47,722 nt of DNA from Rhizorhabdus histidinilytica (lineage in GTDB: Bacteria > Pseudomonadota > Alphaproteobacteria > Sphingomonadales > Sphingomonadaceae): the NCBI RefSeq assembly GCF_900167915.1, contig NZ_FUYM01000020.1, positions 1 through 47,722 on the forward strand. Direction: 5' to 3'. Each line of letters starts with the position of its first letter. Position 1 is the first letter of the stretch. The notes beneath the pieces were generated by a model, which saw only the letters and a list, made by a program, of their open reading frames with translations, had not been told where the DNA came from and did not search any database. Of the stretch, positions 16,781-25,094 are shown one piece after another. The translations under genes were made by a program, and so were the position numbers.

Positions 16781-17560
16781 ATGGCTACCGTGCTGGCTTA
16801 CAGGGCTGCGGAGGCTGACGATTATGCGGAGGCATGGATGCCCGGCCTGTCCGATCTCGTCGAAGTCATAGGCCTCGAAGAATTCGGCAATCAGATGCTC
16901 GCTTTTCTCGATCGCGTCGTGGGCGCCGATCACTGCACCATCTATCAGCTCAGCAATTATGATCTGGTCGAAGTCGGCTCGGCGGGCATCGCCACGATTC
17001 CCGAAGCCTATTTGAGCTCCTATGAGGTCAAGCGCCGCTTTCGTCAGCTCGGGACGTCCGGATCGCGAGTCGACACCTACCGGCTTTCGAGCGCGCTCGA
17101 TTGCAGCATCCTGCCGGCCGTCCAGCACCAGGGCATCATGGTTCTCGGCAGCAAGCTCGGCTCGCCTTACTGCATCCGCATATTGCGCACGTCGCAGCGC
17201 CACGAAGCGACCGAGGCCCAGTTGGGCCGCCTGCGCGAAGCCGCCGACGTCCTCATCTCGCTGGCGGCGCGGCATCAGAATCTCTTCCTGTCGAAGCCGA
17301 CCTCGTCTTCGGCGCTGACGTCGCTCGTCCAGATCCAGGAGCGCATTCTCAGCACCAAGAGCCTGTCGCGCCGCGAAGGCGAGGTCTGTGCGCGCATCCT
17401 GTACGGCTATTCGTCCTGCGGCATCGCGCTCGATCTCGGGATCGGCAAGGAAAGCGTGATGACCTACCGCAAGCGCGCTTACCAGCATCTCGGGATCGGC
17501 AGCCAGCGCGAACTGCTGCTCTGGTATCTCGAGCAGGTGCCCGAGACGTTGAATAGCTGA
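16781..17560 (+). CDS. LuxR-family transcriptional regulator (candidate island master regulator)
   Basis: A 259-residue regulator. Residues about 195-250 form a LuxR-type helix-turn-helix: LSRREGEVCARILYGYSS, then the recognition helix around KESVMTYRKRAYQHLGI (223-239). The N-terminal 170 residues form an alpha/beta sensor-like region (DHCTIYQL near 51-58, later GSPYCIRILR) that I cannot assign. It does not show an obvious receiver-domain phosphorylation site, and no LuxI-type synthase is present in the window. GAGGAGGG precedes the ATG. LuxR-type dimers bind 18-20-base palindromes. The 20-base palindrome found upstream of most of the island's units is thus its most likely target, though this is inference. 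A small-molecule inducer from the pathway would fit. Confidence 0.9.
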   Translation: MATVLAYRAAEADDYAEAWMPGLSDLVEVIGLEEFGNQMLAFLDRVVGADHCTIYQLSNYDLVEVGSAGIATIPEAYLSSYEVKRRFRQLGTSGSRVDTYRLSSALDCSILPAVQHQGIMVLGSKLGSPYCIRILRTSQRHEATEAQLGRLREAADVLISLAARHQNLFLSKPTSSSALTSLVQIQERILSTKSLSRREGEVCARILYGYSSCGIALDLGIGKESVMTYRKRAYQHLGIGSQRELLLWYLEQVPETLNS

Positions 17561-17601
17561 CCGCCTCCAGATTTCGAACCGGTTCGAACGGTAAATATCG
17601 A

Positions 17602-17621
17602 AGTCCCGTTGTTCGGGGACA
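17602..17621. promoter_or_regulatory. Palindromic operator 6 (AGTCCC-N8-GGGACA)
   Basis: A copy about 75 bases before VOC protein 2 (17687). Distance and arm sequences match operator 1 in front of VOC protein 1. Confidence 0.77.
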
Positions 17622-17686
17622 TTAACGACCGGCTGCCGCGCCTACACCGCGATCTAGATCGAGAATCTGAATCTCCGGAGTTGTAA

Positions 17687-18271
17687 ATGTCCGAGTTTGC
17701 CGACACGAAATTGACGCCCCTGATGCTCAATCATGCGGCATGGGTAACACACGATGTCGAAAAGACCGCGGATTTCTATACGCGGATCATGGGCATGGAT
17801 CTGGCGAGCACCGTCTACGACGACAGCGTTCCGTCGACCGGGGATCAGTTCCCTTATTTCCATATCTTCTTCAAGATGCAGGACGGCTCGACCCTGGCCT
17901 TCTTCGAGGCGCCAGGCCTGCCCCCTCGCTCCGAAGTCGCGCATCCGGCCTATGACATCTTCGACCATATCGCGCTTCAGGCGAAAGACCGTGAAGAGGT
18001 CGATCGCTGGGCGGCCTGGCTTCGTTCCAACGGTGTCGATATCGTCGGCCCGACCGATCATGACGGCCTGATCTACAGCATCTATTTTCACGACCCCAAC
18101 GAGATCCGGCTCGAAATCACGACGCCGCTCGATCTCGAGTGGAACCAGCATGCCAAGCGGGCCGAAAACGACCTGAAGATGTGGTGCGATACCAAGAAGA
18201 GCGCGGAAGCCGAAGGCCGGGATGTCGGAACCGCGCTGGTGGAGTTCATCCGGAGCCAGCGGCAAGCCTGA
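17687..18271 (+). CDS. VOC superfamily protein 2
   Basis: A 194-residue paralogue of the protein at 1084-1716, shorter at the N terminus by 12 residues. The putative metal ligands are H16, E74, H94 and E143, with spacing identical to the first copy. Long stretches such as VTHDVE, STVYDD, VPSTGD and PYFHIFF are shared. GGAG precedes the ATG. It forms a single-gene unit with its own operator and meets the MFS gene tail to tail after 16 bases. Two copies with the same operator arrangement suggest gene duplication followed by specialisation, or a heteromeric enzyme. Confidence 0.85.
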   Translation: MSEFADTKLTPLMLNHAAWVTHDVEKTADFYTRIMGMDLASTVYDDSVPSTGDQFPYFHIFFKMQDGSTLAFFEAPGLPPRSEVAHPAYDIFDHIALQAKDREEVDRWAAWLRSNGVDIVGPTDHDGLIYSIYFHDPNEIRLEITTPLDLEWNQHAKRAENDLKMWCDTKKSAEAEGRDVGTALVEFIRSQRQA

Positions 18272-18287
18272 TCCGGTGACCCGCGCG

Positions 18288-19514
18288 TCAGTCGGTCGCG
18301 TGGGCGAATCCCTTGGGATAGCGGCCCAAGGTCAGCACCAGCAGCGAACCCACGGCATATAGCCCTGCGGCCACGTGGAATGCGGGCGTATAGCTCCCGA
18401 AATGATCGTAGAATTTCGCGAAGGCGAGGGGAGCGATTCCGCCGGCGATCGCCAGTGCTGCGTATATAACCGCATAGATCGTCGCATAGTCGCGTGATCC
18501 GAAATAGCGGGCGGTCAGGAACGCCAGGAAATCGAGCTCGGCACCGGTTGCGAGGCCCAGCAGGATGGTTGACAGCAGGATCGGCAGATAGCCAGTGCTT
18601 CCGGGAATCATCAGGCAGGCGACAACCGGCAGCGACGTCACTACGGCGGCGACTGCCGGCGCCCAGATCCTGTCGAGCAGCAGGCCAATGCCGATCCGCC
18701 CGACGATGATCGAAATGCCCAGCACGCCCTGGAAGTTGGCGGCATCCTGTGGCGAGAAACCGCGATCGCCAATCGCGGGAATGAGGTTGGTGATAATGCC
18801 TGCCTGGGCCAGATAGATGCAAGCGACCGAGGTGAATAACGCCCAGAAGCGATAAGTGCCCCGTGCTTCGGCCAAGCTCAGGCCGCTCCGCACAACGATC
18901 GGCTCGTCCGGTCGCTCCGCACCCGGCTGGACCGGATGGAAGAACAGCAAGACAAGCGGCAGCGCGATAATCAAAGGGATGAGGCCGAGCCCGGCAATAG
19001 CTGCCTGGACGCCGAAGCGGGCGATCATCCACGTGGTGAACTGCGGCGCGAGGATCGCGCAGATGCCGGTGCCGGTAAGCGTAAGGCCCAGCGCAAGTCC
19101 GAGTTCGCGCTGGAAGCTTGTGGCGATGCCGCGCGTCCAACTGACCGGACTCGATCCAGCGCCGAGGATCGCCATCATGACGAAAGCGGCGTGGAAGATC
19201 AGTATCGACGATCCGGCAGCCGCCGCAACCAGGAAGGAGGCGGACACACCGATCAGCCCGCCGATCGCGATCCGGCGCGGCCCGTAGCGTTCGACGAGCC
19301 GGCCGACCAGGGGCGCAACCGCGGCACCAATTCCGACGCTCAGCAGGATCGCTGTCTGTACATCGGAACGGCTCCAGCCGTTGACTTCGGTCAGCGGCTT
19401 GGTGAGCGAACCTACGGCGTAGAAGGGCAGCGCCATGGCGCTGCACGCGAGGCCTACGCCCGCCGCCAGGATGAGAGGCGCGCGGCGGACAACCTCCAAC
19501 TGTTTCAACCCCAT
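18288..19514 (-). CDS. MFS transporter
   Basis: A 408-residue major facilitator with about 12 hydrophobic segments and the loop-2 motif GRLVERYGPRR between helices 2 and 3. Its overall look is that of the monocarboxylate or oxalate/formate antiporter branch. It should move a small organic acid or the substrate across the inner membrane. It lies 44 bases after the quinohemoprotein dehydrogenase on the same strand. The gap lacks a hairpin and a copy of the operator, so it is probably co-transcribed with that gene from 21667. Periplasmic oxidation followed by import of the product would explain the pairing. Confidence 0.88.
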   Translation of the reverse strand: MGLKQLEVVRRAPLILAAGVGLACSAMALPFYAVGSLTKPLTEVNGWSRSDVQTAILLSVGIGAAVAPLVGRLVERYGPRRIAIGGLIGVSASFLVAAAAGSSILIFHAAFVMMAILGAGSSPVSWTRGIATSFQRELGLALGLTLTGTGICAILAPQFTTWMIARFGVQAAIAGLGLIPLIIALPLVLLFFHPVQPGAERPDEPIVVRSGLSLAEARGTYRFWALFTSVACIYLAQAGIITNLIPAIGDRGFSPQDAANFQGVLGISIIVGRIGIGLLLDRIWAPAVAAVVTSLPVVACLMIPGSTGYLPILLSTILLGLATGAELDFLAFLTARYFGSRDYATIYAVIYAALAIAGGIAPLAFAKFYDHFGSYTPAFHVAAGLYAVGSLLVLTLGRYPKGFAHATD

Positions 19515-19558
19515 ATTATCCGGTCCTTACTCTTTATGCCCGGTCCTAGCATGCCGGA

Positions 19559-21667
19559 TCAAAACCGTCCCGCGCCCTGCAGCTTCTCGGTCGGCTTGCG
19601 CAGTCCAAGTGCCTCGCGAGCACCAGCCCGGATATACATGTGCAGCCCGCGTATCTGCTCTGGCGAAAATTCTTCAAAGCGCGGCATGCCGCTCGGCGAA
19701 GCCGCGCCCGATGGTAAGAACACCGCCAGGTCTTCGCGCTTCAGTGCGATCGCCGATTCGCGAAGATCGGGCGCCGGCGCACCGGAACTCTGCAAGGCCA
19801 TGCCGTGGCACATGGCGCAGTTCGAACCGTAGAGCGCCGCGCCCTCGGCAACCTCCGCTTCATTGAGCTTCAGCGCCGGATCGTCAAGCGCGGCGACCTT
19901 GAGGTCCCGGGGAGCCGTCCCGGGCAGCCTGGCCTTGCCGCCGAGCTTGAAGGTCAGCAAGCGGCGCGGCTGCTGTCCATATTTCCACCCGCGATTGACG
20001 AACTTGCTGTTCAAGCCGGCGGCGCCGCCATAGCCTACTAGGATCGAGACGAATTGCACGCCGCGCACCGTATAGGTGATCGGGGCGGCGATGATGCCGA
20101 GCTTGGCATCGTAGTGCCACGCCTCGGCACCGGTCGACGCGTCATAGCCATGAAAAATCCCATCCGCATCGCCTTGGAAGACGAGGCCACCCGCGGTTGC
20201 TAGCACGCCGCCATTCCACATTGAGGGATAGGCCACCTTCCAGCGAATCTTCTGAGCGACGGGATCCCAAGCGACCAGCGCCCCTTTGCCGTCGTCGCCA
20301 TCGACGACGAGTGTCTCGAACTGGGCGCCGCCCCCGAAGGCCGTCTCCCGTGCCCCGCCTTTTTTCAGGCGCGCCATATATTCGGCGTCCTCCGAATAGC
20401 GGGCGGCGAGTTGCATATAGGGAATATAGGCAAGACCAGTGCGCGGACTGAATGCCATGGGCTGCCAATTGTGCGCGCCATAAGGGCTCGGCCAGAAGGT
20501 CACCGGCCCTTTTTCGTACCGGATGCCGGGCTCCTCGATCGGCCGTCCCGTCTTTAGGTCGACGCCCTTGGCCCAGGTCACCTTGCCATATTTCTCGGCA
20601 CCCAGCAGCTTTCCGTTCTCGCGGTCGACCACATAGAAGAAGCCGTTGGTCGGCGCCTGCATCAACACCTTATGCTGCTGTCCACCGATCTCCATATCGG
20701 CGAGCGAGATGTTTGCGGTGGCCTTGTAATCCCAGGCTTCCTGCGGATTGACCTGATAGTGCCAGATATAGCGGCCGGTATCGGCGTCGAGCGCGACGAT
20801 CGAGGCCAGGAACAGATTGTCGCCGACGCCCTCAGTCCGCACCCGCGGGTTATAGGGTCCCGAATTGCCGGTCCCGATATACAGGCGGTTGAGCTCGGGA
20901 TCGTAGGTCATGCTATCCCAGACGGTTCCACCGGTGCCGGTCTTCCACCATTGGCCACGCCAGGTGTCGGCGGCCATCTTCATCGCCGGCTGCTCGAAAC
21001 CATCGGCCGGGTTTCCTGGCACCGTGTAGAAGCGCCAGACCTCGTGACCCGTCTCAGTATCATAAGCGGTGACATAGCCGCGCGCGCCGAAATCGCCACC
21101 GCCATTGCCAATCACGACCTTGTCGTTGAACACGCGCGGTGCGCCGGTGATCGTCTGGCGCGAATCCTCGGCCAAGGTCTGGACGCTCCAGGCGGGCTTG
21201 CCCGTCCGCGCATCGAGGGCGATCAGCCGCCCGTCTAAGGTGCCGACGAAGACCTTGCCGTTCCAATAAGCGACACCGCGGTTGACCGGCATGACATAGC
21301 GTTGGTGCAGCGGCCGCCGCAGATAGGTCTCGGGATCGTAGTGCCACAGCAGCTTGCCCGAGACGGCATCGACCGCATAGACCGCCGACATCTGTCCCGT
21401 GAAATAGAGGACGCCGTCAACCGCCAGCGGCACAGCTTCGAGCGAATGCTCGCCCGGCAGGTCGAGCGACCAGGCCAGCCCGAGCTTCGCGACATTTCCG
21501 CTGTTGATCGCGGAGAGCTGGCTGAAATGGGTTTCCCCGGCTGGACCGCCAGTGCCGGCCCAGTTGGCATCTCCGACGGGGGTGGCCTGTGTCGCACCCA
21601 GACTGGCCAGCATGGCGAGAGCGAGAACCGCGCCTTCGCCCAATCGCATCGTCCGAACATGAAGCAT
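19559..21667 (-). CDS. PQQ-dependent quinohemoprotein alcohol dehydrogenase 1
   Basis: A 702-residue periplasmic enzyme with a signal peptide (to about residue 28), an eight-bladed PQQ beta-propeller, and a C-terminal cytochrome c domain (C617-x-x-C620-H621, probable axial M661). That is the type II quinohemoprotein layout. The segment EAWDY carries the expected catalytic Asp, and APTNGFFYVVDR resembles known enzymes. Two features are unusual: the vicinal Cys-Cys that normally precedes VNRGVA is replaced (YVMPVNRG), and the metal-ligand Glu of GGAEYG is Asp (GGGDFG). GGGAGAG precedes the ATG. It probably oxidises an alcohol of the substrate and passes electrons to the respiratory chain. It heads a unit with the MFS gene. 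Confidence 0.92.
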   Translation of the reverse strand: MLHVRTMRLGEGAVLALAMLASLGATQATPVGDANWAGTGGPAGETHFSQLSAINSGNVAKLGLAWSLDLPGEHSLEAVPLAVDGVLYFTGQMSAVYAVDAVSGKLLWHYDPETYLRRPLHQRYVMPVNRGVAYWNGKVFVGTLDGRLIALDARTGKPAWSVQTLAEDSRQTITGAPRVFNDKVVIGNGGGDFGARGYVTAYDTETGHEVWRFYTVPGNPADGFEQPAMKMAADTWRGQWWKTGTGGTVWDSMTYDPELNRLYIGTGNSGPYNPRVRTEGVGDNLFLASIVALDADTGRYIWHYQVNPQEAWDYKATANISLADMEIGGQQHKVLMQAPTNGFFYVVDRENGKLLGAEKYGKVTWAKGVDLKTGRPIEEPGIRYEKGPVTFWPSPYGAHNWQPMAFSPRTGLAYIPYMQLAARYSEDAEYMARLKKGGARETAFGGGAQFETLVVDGDDGKGALVAWDPVAQKIRWKVAYPSMWNGGVLATAGGLVFQGDADGIFHGYDASTGAEAWHYDAKLGIIAAPITYTVRGVQFVSILVGYGGAAGLNSKFVNRGWKYGQQPRRLLTFKLGGKARLPGTAPRDLKVAALDDPALKLNEAEVAEGAALYGSNCAMCHGMALQSSGAPAPDLRESAIALKREDLAVFLPSGAASPSGMPRFEEFSPEQIRGLHMYIRAGAREALGLRKPTEKLQGAGRF

Positions 21668-21723
21668 TGAGCTCTCCCGAGCGTTATCTATGCTTCCGCG
21701 ATAGCGGGCTCACTCCCCCGCCT

Positions 21724-21743
21724 CGTCCCTCCACCGGGGGACG
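21724..21743. promoter_or_regulatory. Palindromic operator 7a (CGTCCC-N8-GGGACG)
   Basis: A copy with fully symmetric arms, about 66 bases before quinohemoprotein dehydrogenase 1 (start 21667). It shares the divergent gap with operator 7b. Confidence 0.75.
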
Positions 21744-21761
21744 CCGGCCGCGCGGAGCCGA

Positions 21762-21781
21762 TGTCCCCGCTCGTTGGGACC
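21762..21781. promoter_or_regulatory. Palindromic operator 7b (TGTCCC-N8-GGGACC)
   Basis: The second copy in the same gap, about 84 bases before the P450 start at 21856. Its centre is 38 bases from that of operator 7a, so each divergent gene has its own site. Confidence 0.77.
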
Positions 21782-21855
21782 GACATTGGACGTGGTGTCT
21801 CTAAGGCTGAGGAGACAAGGCTTGCGCACAGCGTGCGAGACAAGGAAGGATCGCC

Positions 21856-23127
21856 ATGCGTCTTCTAGCATCCGAACAGGTCGGTTCTCCCCCGCCCGAG
21901 GTTACCGAAGCCGGCCGGCGGTTCGATCCCTTCCACCCCGATTTCGTGGTCGATCCCTATCCGACACTGGCGGAGTTTCAACGGTCCGAGCCGATCTTCT
22001 ACTCGCCCGTCCTCGATAGCTGGATAGTGACCCGCTATGCGACGGTGCGGGCCGTGCTGCGCGATACCGACCGGTTCTCGCCGCGCATCGTATCGGACCC
22101 GCTGACGCCCTTATGCCCGCACGCACGTGACATCATCGTCAATTCGGAATTCGACGTTCCGGGCTTGCTGGTGAACAACGACAGCCCGAGCCATCCGCAT
22201 TGCCGCAAGTTCTTCGGCGAGCCGCTCAAGCCGCAGCGCCTCGCCAGCCTTCGCCCGTTCATCGAGAAGACGGTGTCGGCGCAGATTGACCGGATGATCG
22301 AAACCGGTTCGCCGGCCGATCTCGCGATGGGGCTGACCTGGGACGTCCCCGCGCTGGTGCTGTTCCGCCTGCTGGGCATTCCGGACGAGGACGTGCCCCA
22401 AGTGAAGGAATATGCCGACAGCCGCGTGGTCCTGCTGTGGGGCCGTCCGACCGAGGAAGAGCAGATCCGCCTGACCAGCGGCGCGCTCGCCTTCTTCCGA
22501 TATACCACCAAGCTGGTGCATTCGCGGCTGGAAAATCCCGGCGACGACTATCCCAGCGACGTGATCCGGCAGCGTGCCGGCGATGATTCGCAGGCGACGA
22601 TCCGCGATATCATTGCCGTCACCTTCAACCTGCTGTTCGCTGGCCATGAGACGACATCGAGCGCGTCGGCGAACATCCTGTCGGCAGTGCTGTCCCGGCC
22701 GGAGATCTGGGCGGGCGTCGTCGACGGCTCGATCAACATCTCCAAGCTGGTCGAGGAAGGGCTGCGGTTCGATCCGCCGGTGCAGGCCTGGCGACGACTC
22801 GTCAAGGAAGACGCTGTCCTCGATGGCGTGGAGATCCCCGCTGGCAGCCGCCTTTTGCTGCACTTTGCTGCAGCCAACCGAGACCCGGAGCGGTTCGAGG
22901 AGCCGGAGCTGTTCAATCCCGAACGCGGCAACGCAGGGCAGCACACCAGTTTCGGAATCGGCGCGCATTTCTGCCTCGGCGCGACGCTGGCGCGCATCGA
23001 GATCGAGACGATGATCCGGCAGCTTGCCGAGCGGCTTCCCGGCATCAAGCTGGTGCCCGGACAGCAGCCCGACTATCTCCCCAACACCTCGTTCCGCGGG
23101 CTGCGCCGACTGCAGGTCAGCTGGTAA
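21856..23127 (+). CDS. Cytochrome P450 2
   Basis: A 423-residue class I bacterial P450. The oxygen-activation motif AGHETT is at 262-267, the ExxR pair is E301/R304, and the heme thiolate is C373 in FGIGAHFCLG. It is of a different family from the CYP101-like enzyme at 7169-8416, being closer in style to actinobacterial-type soluble P450s. It probably hydroxylates a second position or a later intermediate. AAGGAAGGA precedes the ATG. No ferredoxin or reductase adjoins it. The gene is a single unit, divergent from the quinohemoprotein dehydrogenase and convergent with an alpha/beta-hydrolase gene. Confidence 0.93.
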   Translation: MRLLASEQVGSPPPEVTEAGRRFDPFHPDFVVDPYPTLAEFQRSEPIFYSPVLDSWIVTRYATVRAVLRDTDRFSPRIVSDPLTPLCPHARDIIVNSEFDVPGLLVNNDSPSHPHCRKFFGEPLKPQRLASLRPFIEKTVSAQIDRMIETGSPADLAMGLTWDVPALVLFRLLGIPDEDVPQVKEYADSRVVLLWGRPTEEEQIRLTSGALAFFRYTTKLVHSRLENPGDDYPSDVIRQRAGDDSQATIRDIIAVTFNLLFAGHETTSSASANILSAVLSRPEIWAGVVDGSINISKLVEEGLRFDPPVQAWRRLVKEDAVLDGVEIPAGSRLLLHFAAANRDPERFEEPELFNPERGNAGQHTSFGIGAHFCLGATLARIEIETMIRQLAERLPGIKLVPGQQPDYLPNTSFRGLRRLQVSW

Positions 23128-23166
23128 TCGGGCTCGGCCATCCGGATCATGAACCGGGCTTCCCGT

Positions 23167-24345
23167 TCACACCTCGATCAGGCCGCGCTCGACCAGCCAT
23201 GCCTGGGTGAGCGCACTCACCTCACGCAGATGCTCGGGCTGCCCGGCATAATAATGGGTGGCGCCCTTCATGATCTTGAAAGTCTTGTCAGCGCTGGCCG
23301 CCGCGTCGAAGATCCGGCGGGCATGGGGTTGGGGTACCGCGTCGTCGGCTGTATTCTCGATCGCGAGCAGCGGGACACTGATCCGCGCAGCGCATTTGAT
23401 GCCGTCGGCATTGCTGTCCTCGACCGACCATTGTGACAGCCAGGCGCGCAGCGTCGAAAAGCGCCCAAGCCCGACCGGACCGCTGTTCACGGTTTCGGGA
23501 TTGCCGAGATAGCACCAACCGATTTTGCGATCGTTGGGATCCAGCGCGCCGTCCAGGAAGCGCGGATCGGCGAGCGTGCGGTGCGTAATGAAGCCGCGCT
23601 CCACCTCGCCCGTGCCCTTTGCTCGCAGCATGGCCAGAGTCTCCTTCGCGGTCGCGGTGATCTTGCGCATCCGCGCCAGTTGGGCCGCACGATAGCGCGT
23701 GATGAACTCCGCCGAATATGGCGGCTTATTGGGATTTGCAGGGTCGTAGATGTCGAGTTCAGGATCGCGATCGTCGGGATTGAGCTCGTCGCGCACCGAG
23801 GGATCGATGATGTCGAGCAACAGCTGCGCGCGCGAAATATGCGCCGCCTGGAAGATCACCGCATCCGCCGGGATCAGCCCGGCTCCTACGATGTCGACCG
23901 GGTCGCCCGCGGGGGTCTGCGTGATGGTCGGCCGTTCGGCCTGCGATTGGTAGAACAACGAGAGCGAGCCGCCGCCCGACCAGCCGACGAGGACGATCTT
24001 CTCATATCCCCAGATCTCCTTGGCGTGGCGGATATAGGCGCCGAGATCCAGCAGGACATTTTCCAGGATCCCGGCGGTGTCGTTGCGGGCGTAGCGGCTG
24101 CCGGCGCACAGCACATGCGCGCCCAATCGCGCCGCTTCGCGCGGCACGGGCAGCAGCTGCAAGGTCGACGCCGGGTGCATGAACACCAGCAGCGTCTTGG
24201 ACGGCCGGCCCCGCGGACGGATCAGTACGCCCTCGAGATTGATGACGCCCTGATTTCCCGAAAAGCCATAGGTCTCGACGAATTTAGTCGTCTCGCGATA
24301 GCCGATATGCACCCATTCGAAGTCGAGATCCGGATCATATTGCAT
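23167..24345 (-). CDS. Alpha/beta-hydrolase, about 390 residues
   Basis: A 392-residue alpha/beta-hydrolase of the longer type. The nucleophile S123 is in GWSGGG, the acid is in ENTADDAVPQPHA and the histidine in KGATHYY. A helical insertion separates the core strands (about 150-260). An in-frame start at 24528 would overlap leuD and the operator. ATG 24345 begins the recognisable domain and is preferred, although its ribosome-binding site is weak. It lies downstream of the LeuCD operon but has its own operator at 24431-24450. Ester, thioester or C-C bond hydrolysis cannot be told apart here. Confidence 0.82.
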   Translation of the reverse strand: MQYDPDLDFEWVHIGYRETTKFVETYGFSGNQGVINLEGVLIRPRGRPSKTLLVFMHPASTLQLLPVPREAARLGAHVLCAGSRYARNDTAGILENVLLDLGAYIRHAKEIWGYEKIVLVGWSGGGSLSLFYQSQAERPTITQTPAGDPVDIVGAGLIPADAVIFQAAHISRAQLLLDIIDPSVRDELNPDDRDPELDIYDPANPNKPPYSAEFITRYRAAQLARMRKITATAKETLAMLRAKGTGEVERGFITHRTLADPRFLDGALDPNDRKIGWCYLGNPETVNSGPVGLGRFSTLRAWLSQWSVEDSNADGIKCAARISVPLLAIENTADDAVPQPHARRIFDAAASADKTFKIMKGATHYYAGQPEHLREVSALTQAWLVERGLIEV

Positions 24346-24430
24346 GGCGAGACTCGGCCTTTCATGTGCTTCGAAACGGTGCGCCGGGTGGCGCGTCAGC
24401 AGCCTTTTCGGGAAGGCGAAGGTGGTTGCC

Positions 24431-24450
24431 TGTCCCCACCGGCTGGGACG
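24431..24450. promoter_or_regulatory. Palindromic operator 8 (TGTCCC-N8-GGGACG)
   Basis: A copy about 95 bases before the hydrolase start at 24345, between it and the leuD stop. It suggests the hydrolase has a promoter separate from the operon upstream. Confidence 0.75.
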
Positions 24451-24467
24451 GTGCGGCCGAACCCCGC

Positions 24468-25094
24468 CTAGGAAGACGGAACATCGAGCGGGATATCTGG
24501 CGCTATGAGCTGGCTTGCCCGTTCCCAACGCTCGATCTGCGGGAGGAAGGCGAGGCTGCCGCCGATCTCGTCAATGCCGTTAAGCAATGCATCCTTCTGC
24601 TGGGCGTCGATCTCGAAATCGACGATCTCGCCATTCGCGCGAGCGATGGTCTGCGTCGGCAGGTCGACCCGCATCCGGCACCGCGACGGGTCAGCCGCAT
24701 CGTCGAGCAGTTGATCGACGAGCGCGCGGTCTAGCACGATCGGCAGGATGAAATTCTTGAAGCAATTATTGTGGAAGATATCGGCGAAGCTCGGCGCGAT
24801 CACGCAGGTGATGCCGAAATCGCGCAACGCCCATGGCGCATGCTCCCGGCTGGAGCCGCTGCCGAAATTGTCGAGCGCGATGAGGATGCCGGCGCGGCGC
24901 CACGGGTCGCGATTGAGAATGAAGTCCGGCCGCTCGGCCCCCTGCTCGTCATAGCGCAATCCGGAGAACAGCTTCGCTCCAAGACCGCTGCGGCTGATCG
25001 TCTTGAGATGCTCGCCCGCCAGAATTTTGTCAGTGTCGACATTCGCCAGCGGCAGCGGCGCGGCCGGCGCAGTTATCGATGTGAAGCCGGCCAT
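24468..25094 (-). CDS. leuD: 3-isopropylmalate dehydratase small subunit-like protein (LeuD)
   Basis: A 208-residue aconitase swivel-domain protein. It is recognisable from NVDTDKILAGEHLKT near the N terminus and NFGSGSSREHAPWAL around residue 80, the loop that sets substrate choice in the family. It forms the active enzyme with the LeuC-like subunit, whose stop overlaps its ATG by one base (TGATG). In leucine synthesis LeuCD isomerises isopropylmalate. The family also hydrates citraconate to citramalate. Placement after a CoA-transferase and an HMG-CoA-lyase-like gene argues for a catabolic role here, although a housekeeping role cannot be excluded. Confidence 0.9.
   Translation of the reverse strand: MAGFTSITAPAAPLPLANVDTDKILAGEHLKTISRSGLGAKLFSGLRYDEQGAERPDFILNRDPWRRAGILIALDNFGSGSSREHAPWALRDFGITCVIAPSFADIFHNNCFKNFILPIVLDRALVDQLLDDAADPSRCRMRVDLPTQTIARANGEIVDFEIDAQQKDALLNGIDEIGGSLAFLPQIERWERASQLIAPDIPLDVPSS

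Noticed and set aside
16781-17560. Classical quorum-sensing pair
   Set aside because: No LuxI-type synthase is in the window, and the N-terminal region does not show a clear autoinducer-binding signature.
19515-19558. Direct repeat GGACCGG upstream of the MFS gene as an operator
   Set aside because: It is a direct rather than inverted repeat and lacks GTCCC/GGGAC. The MFS gene is more simply read with the dehydrogenase upstream.
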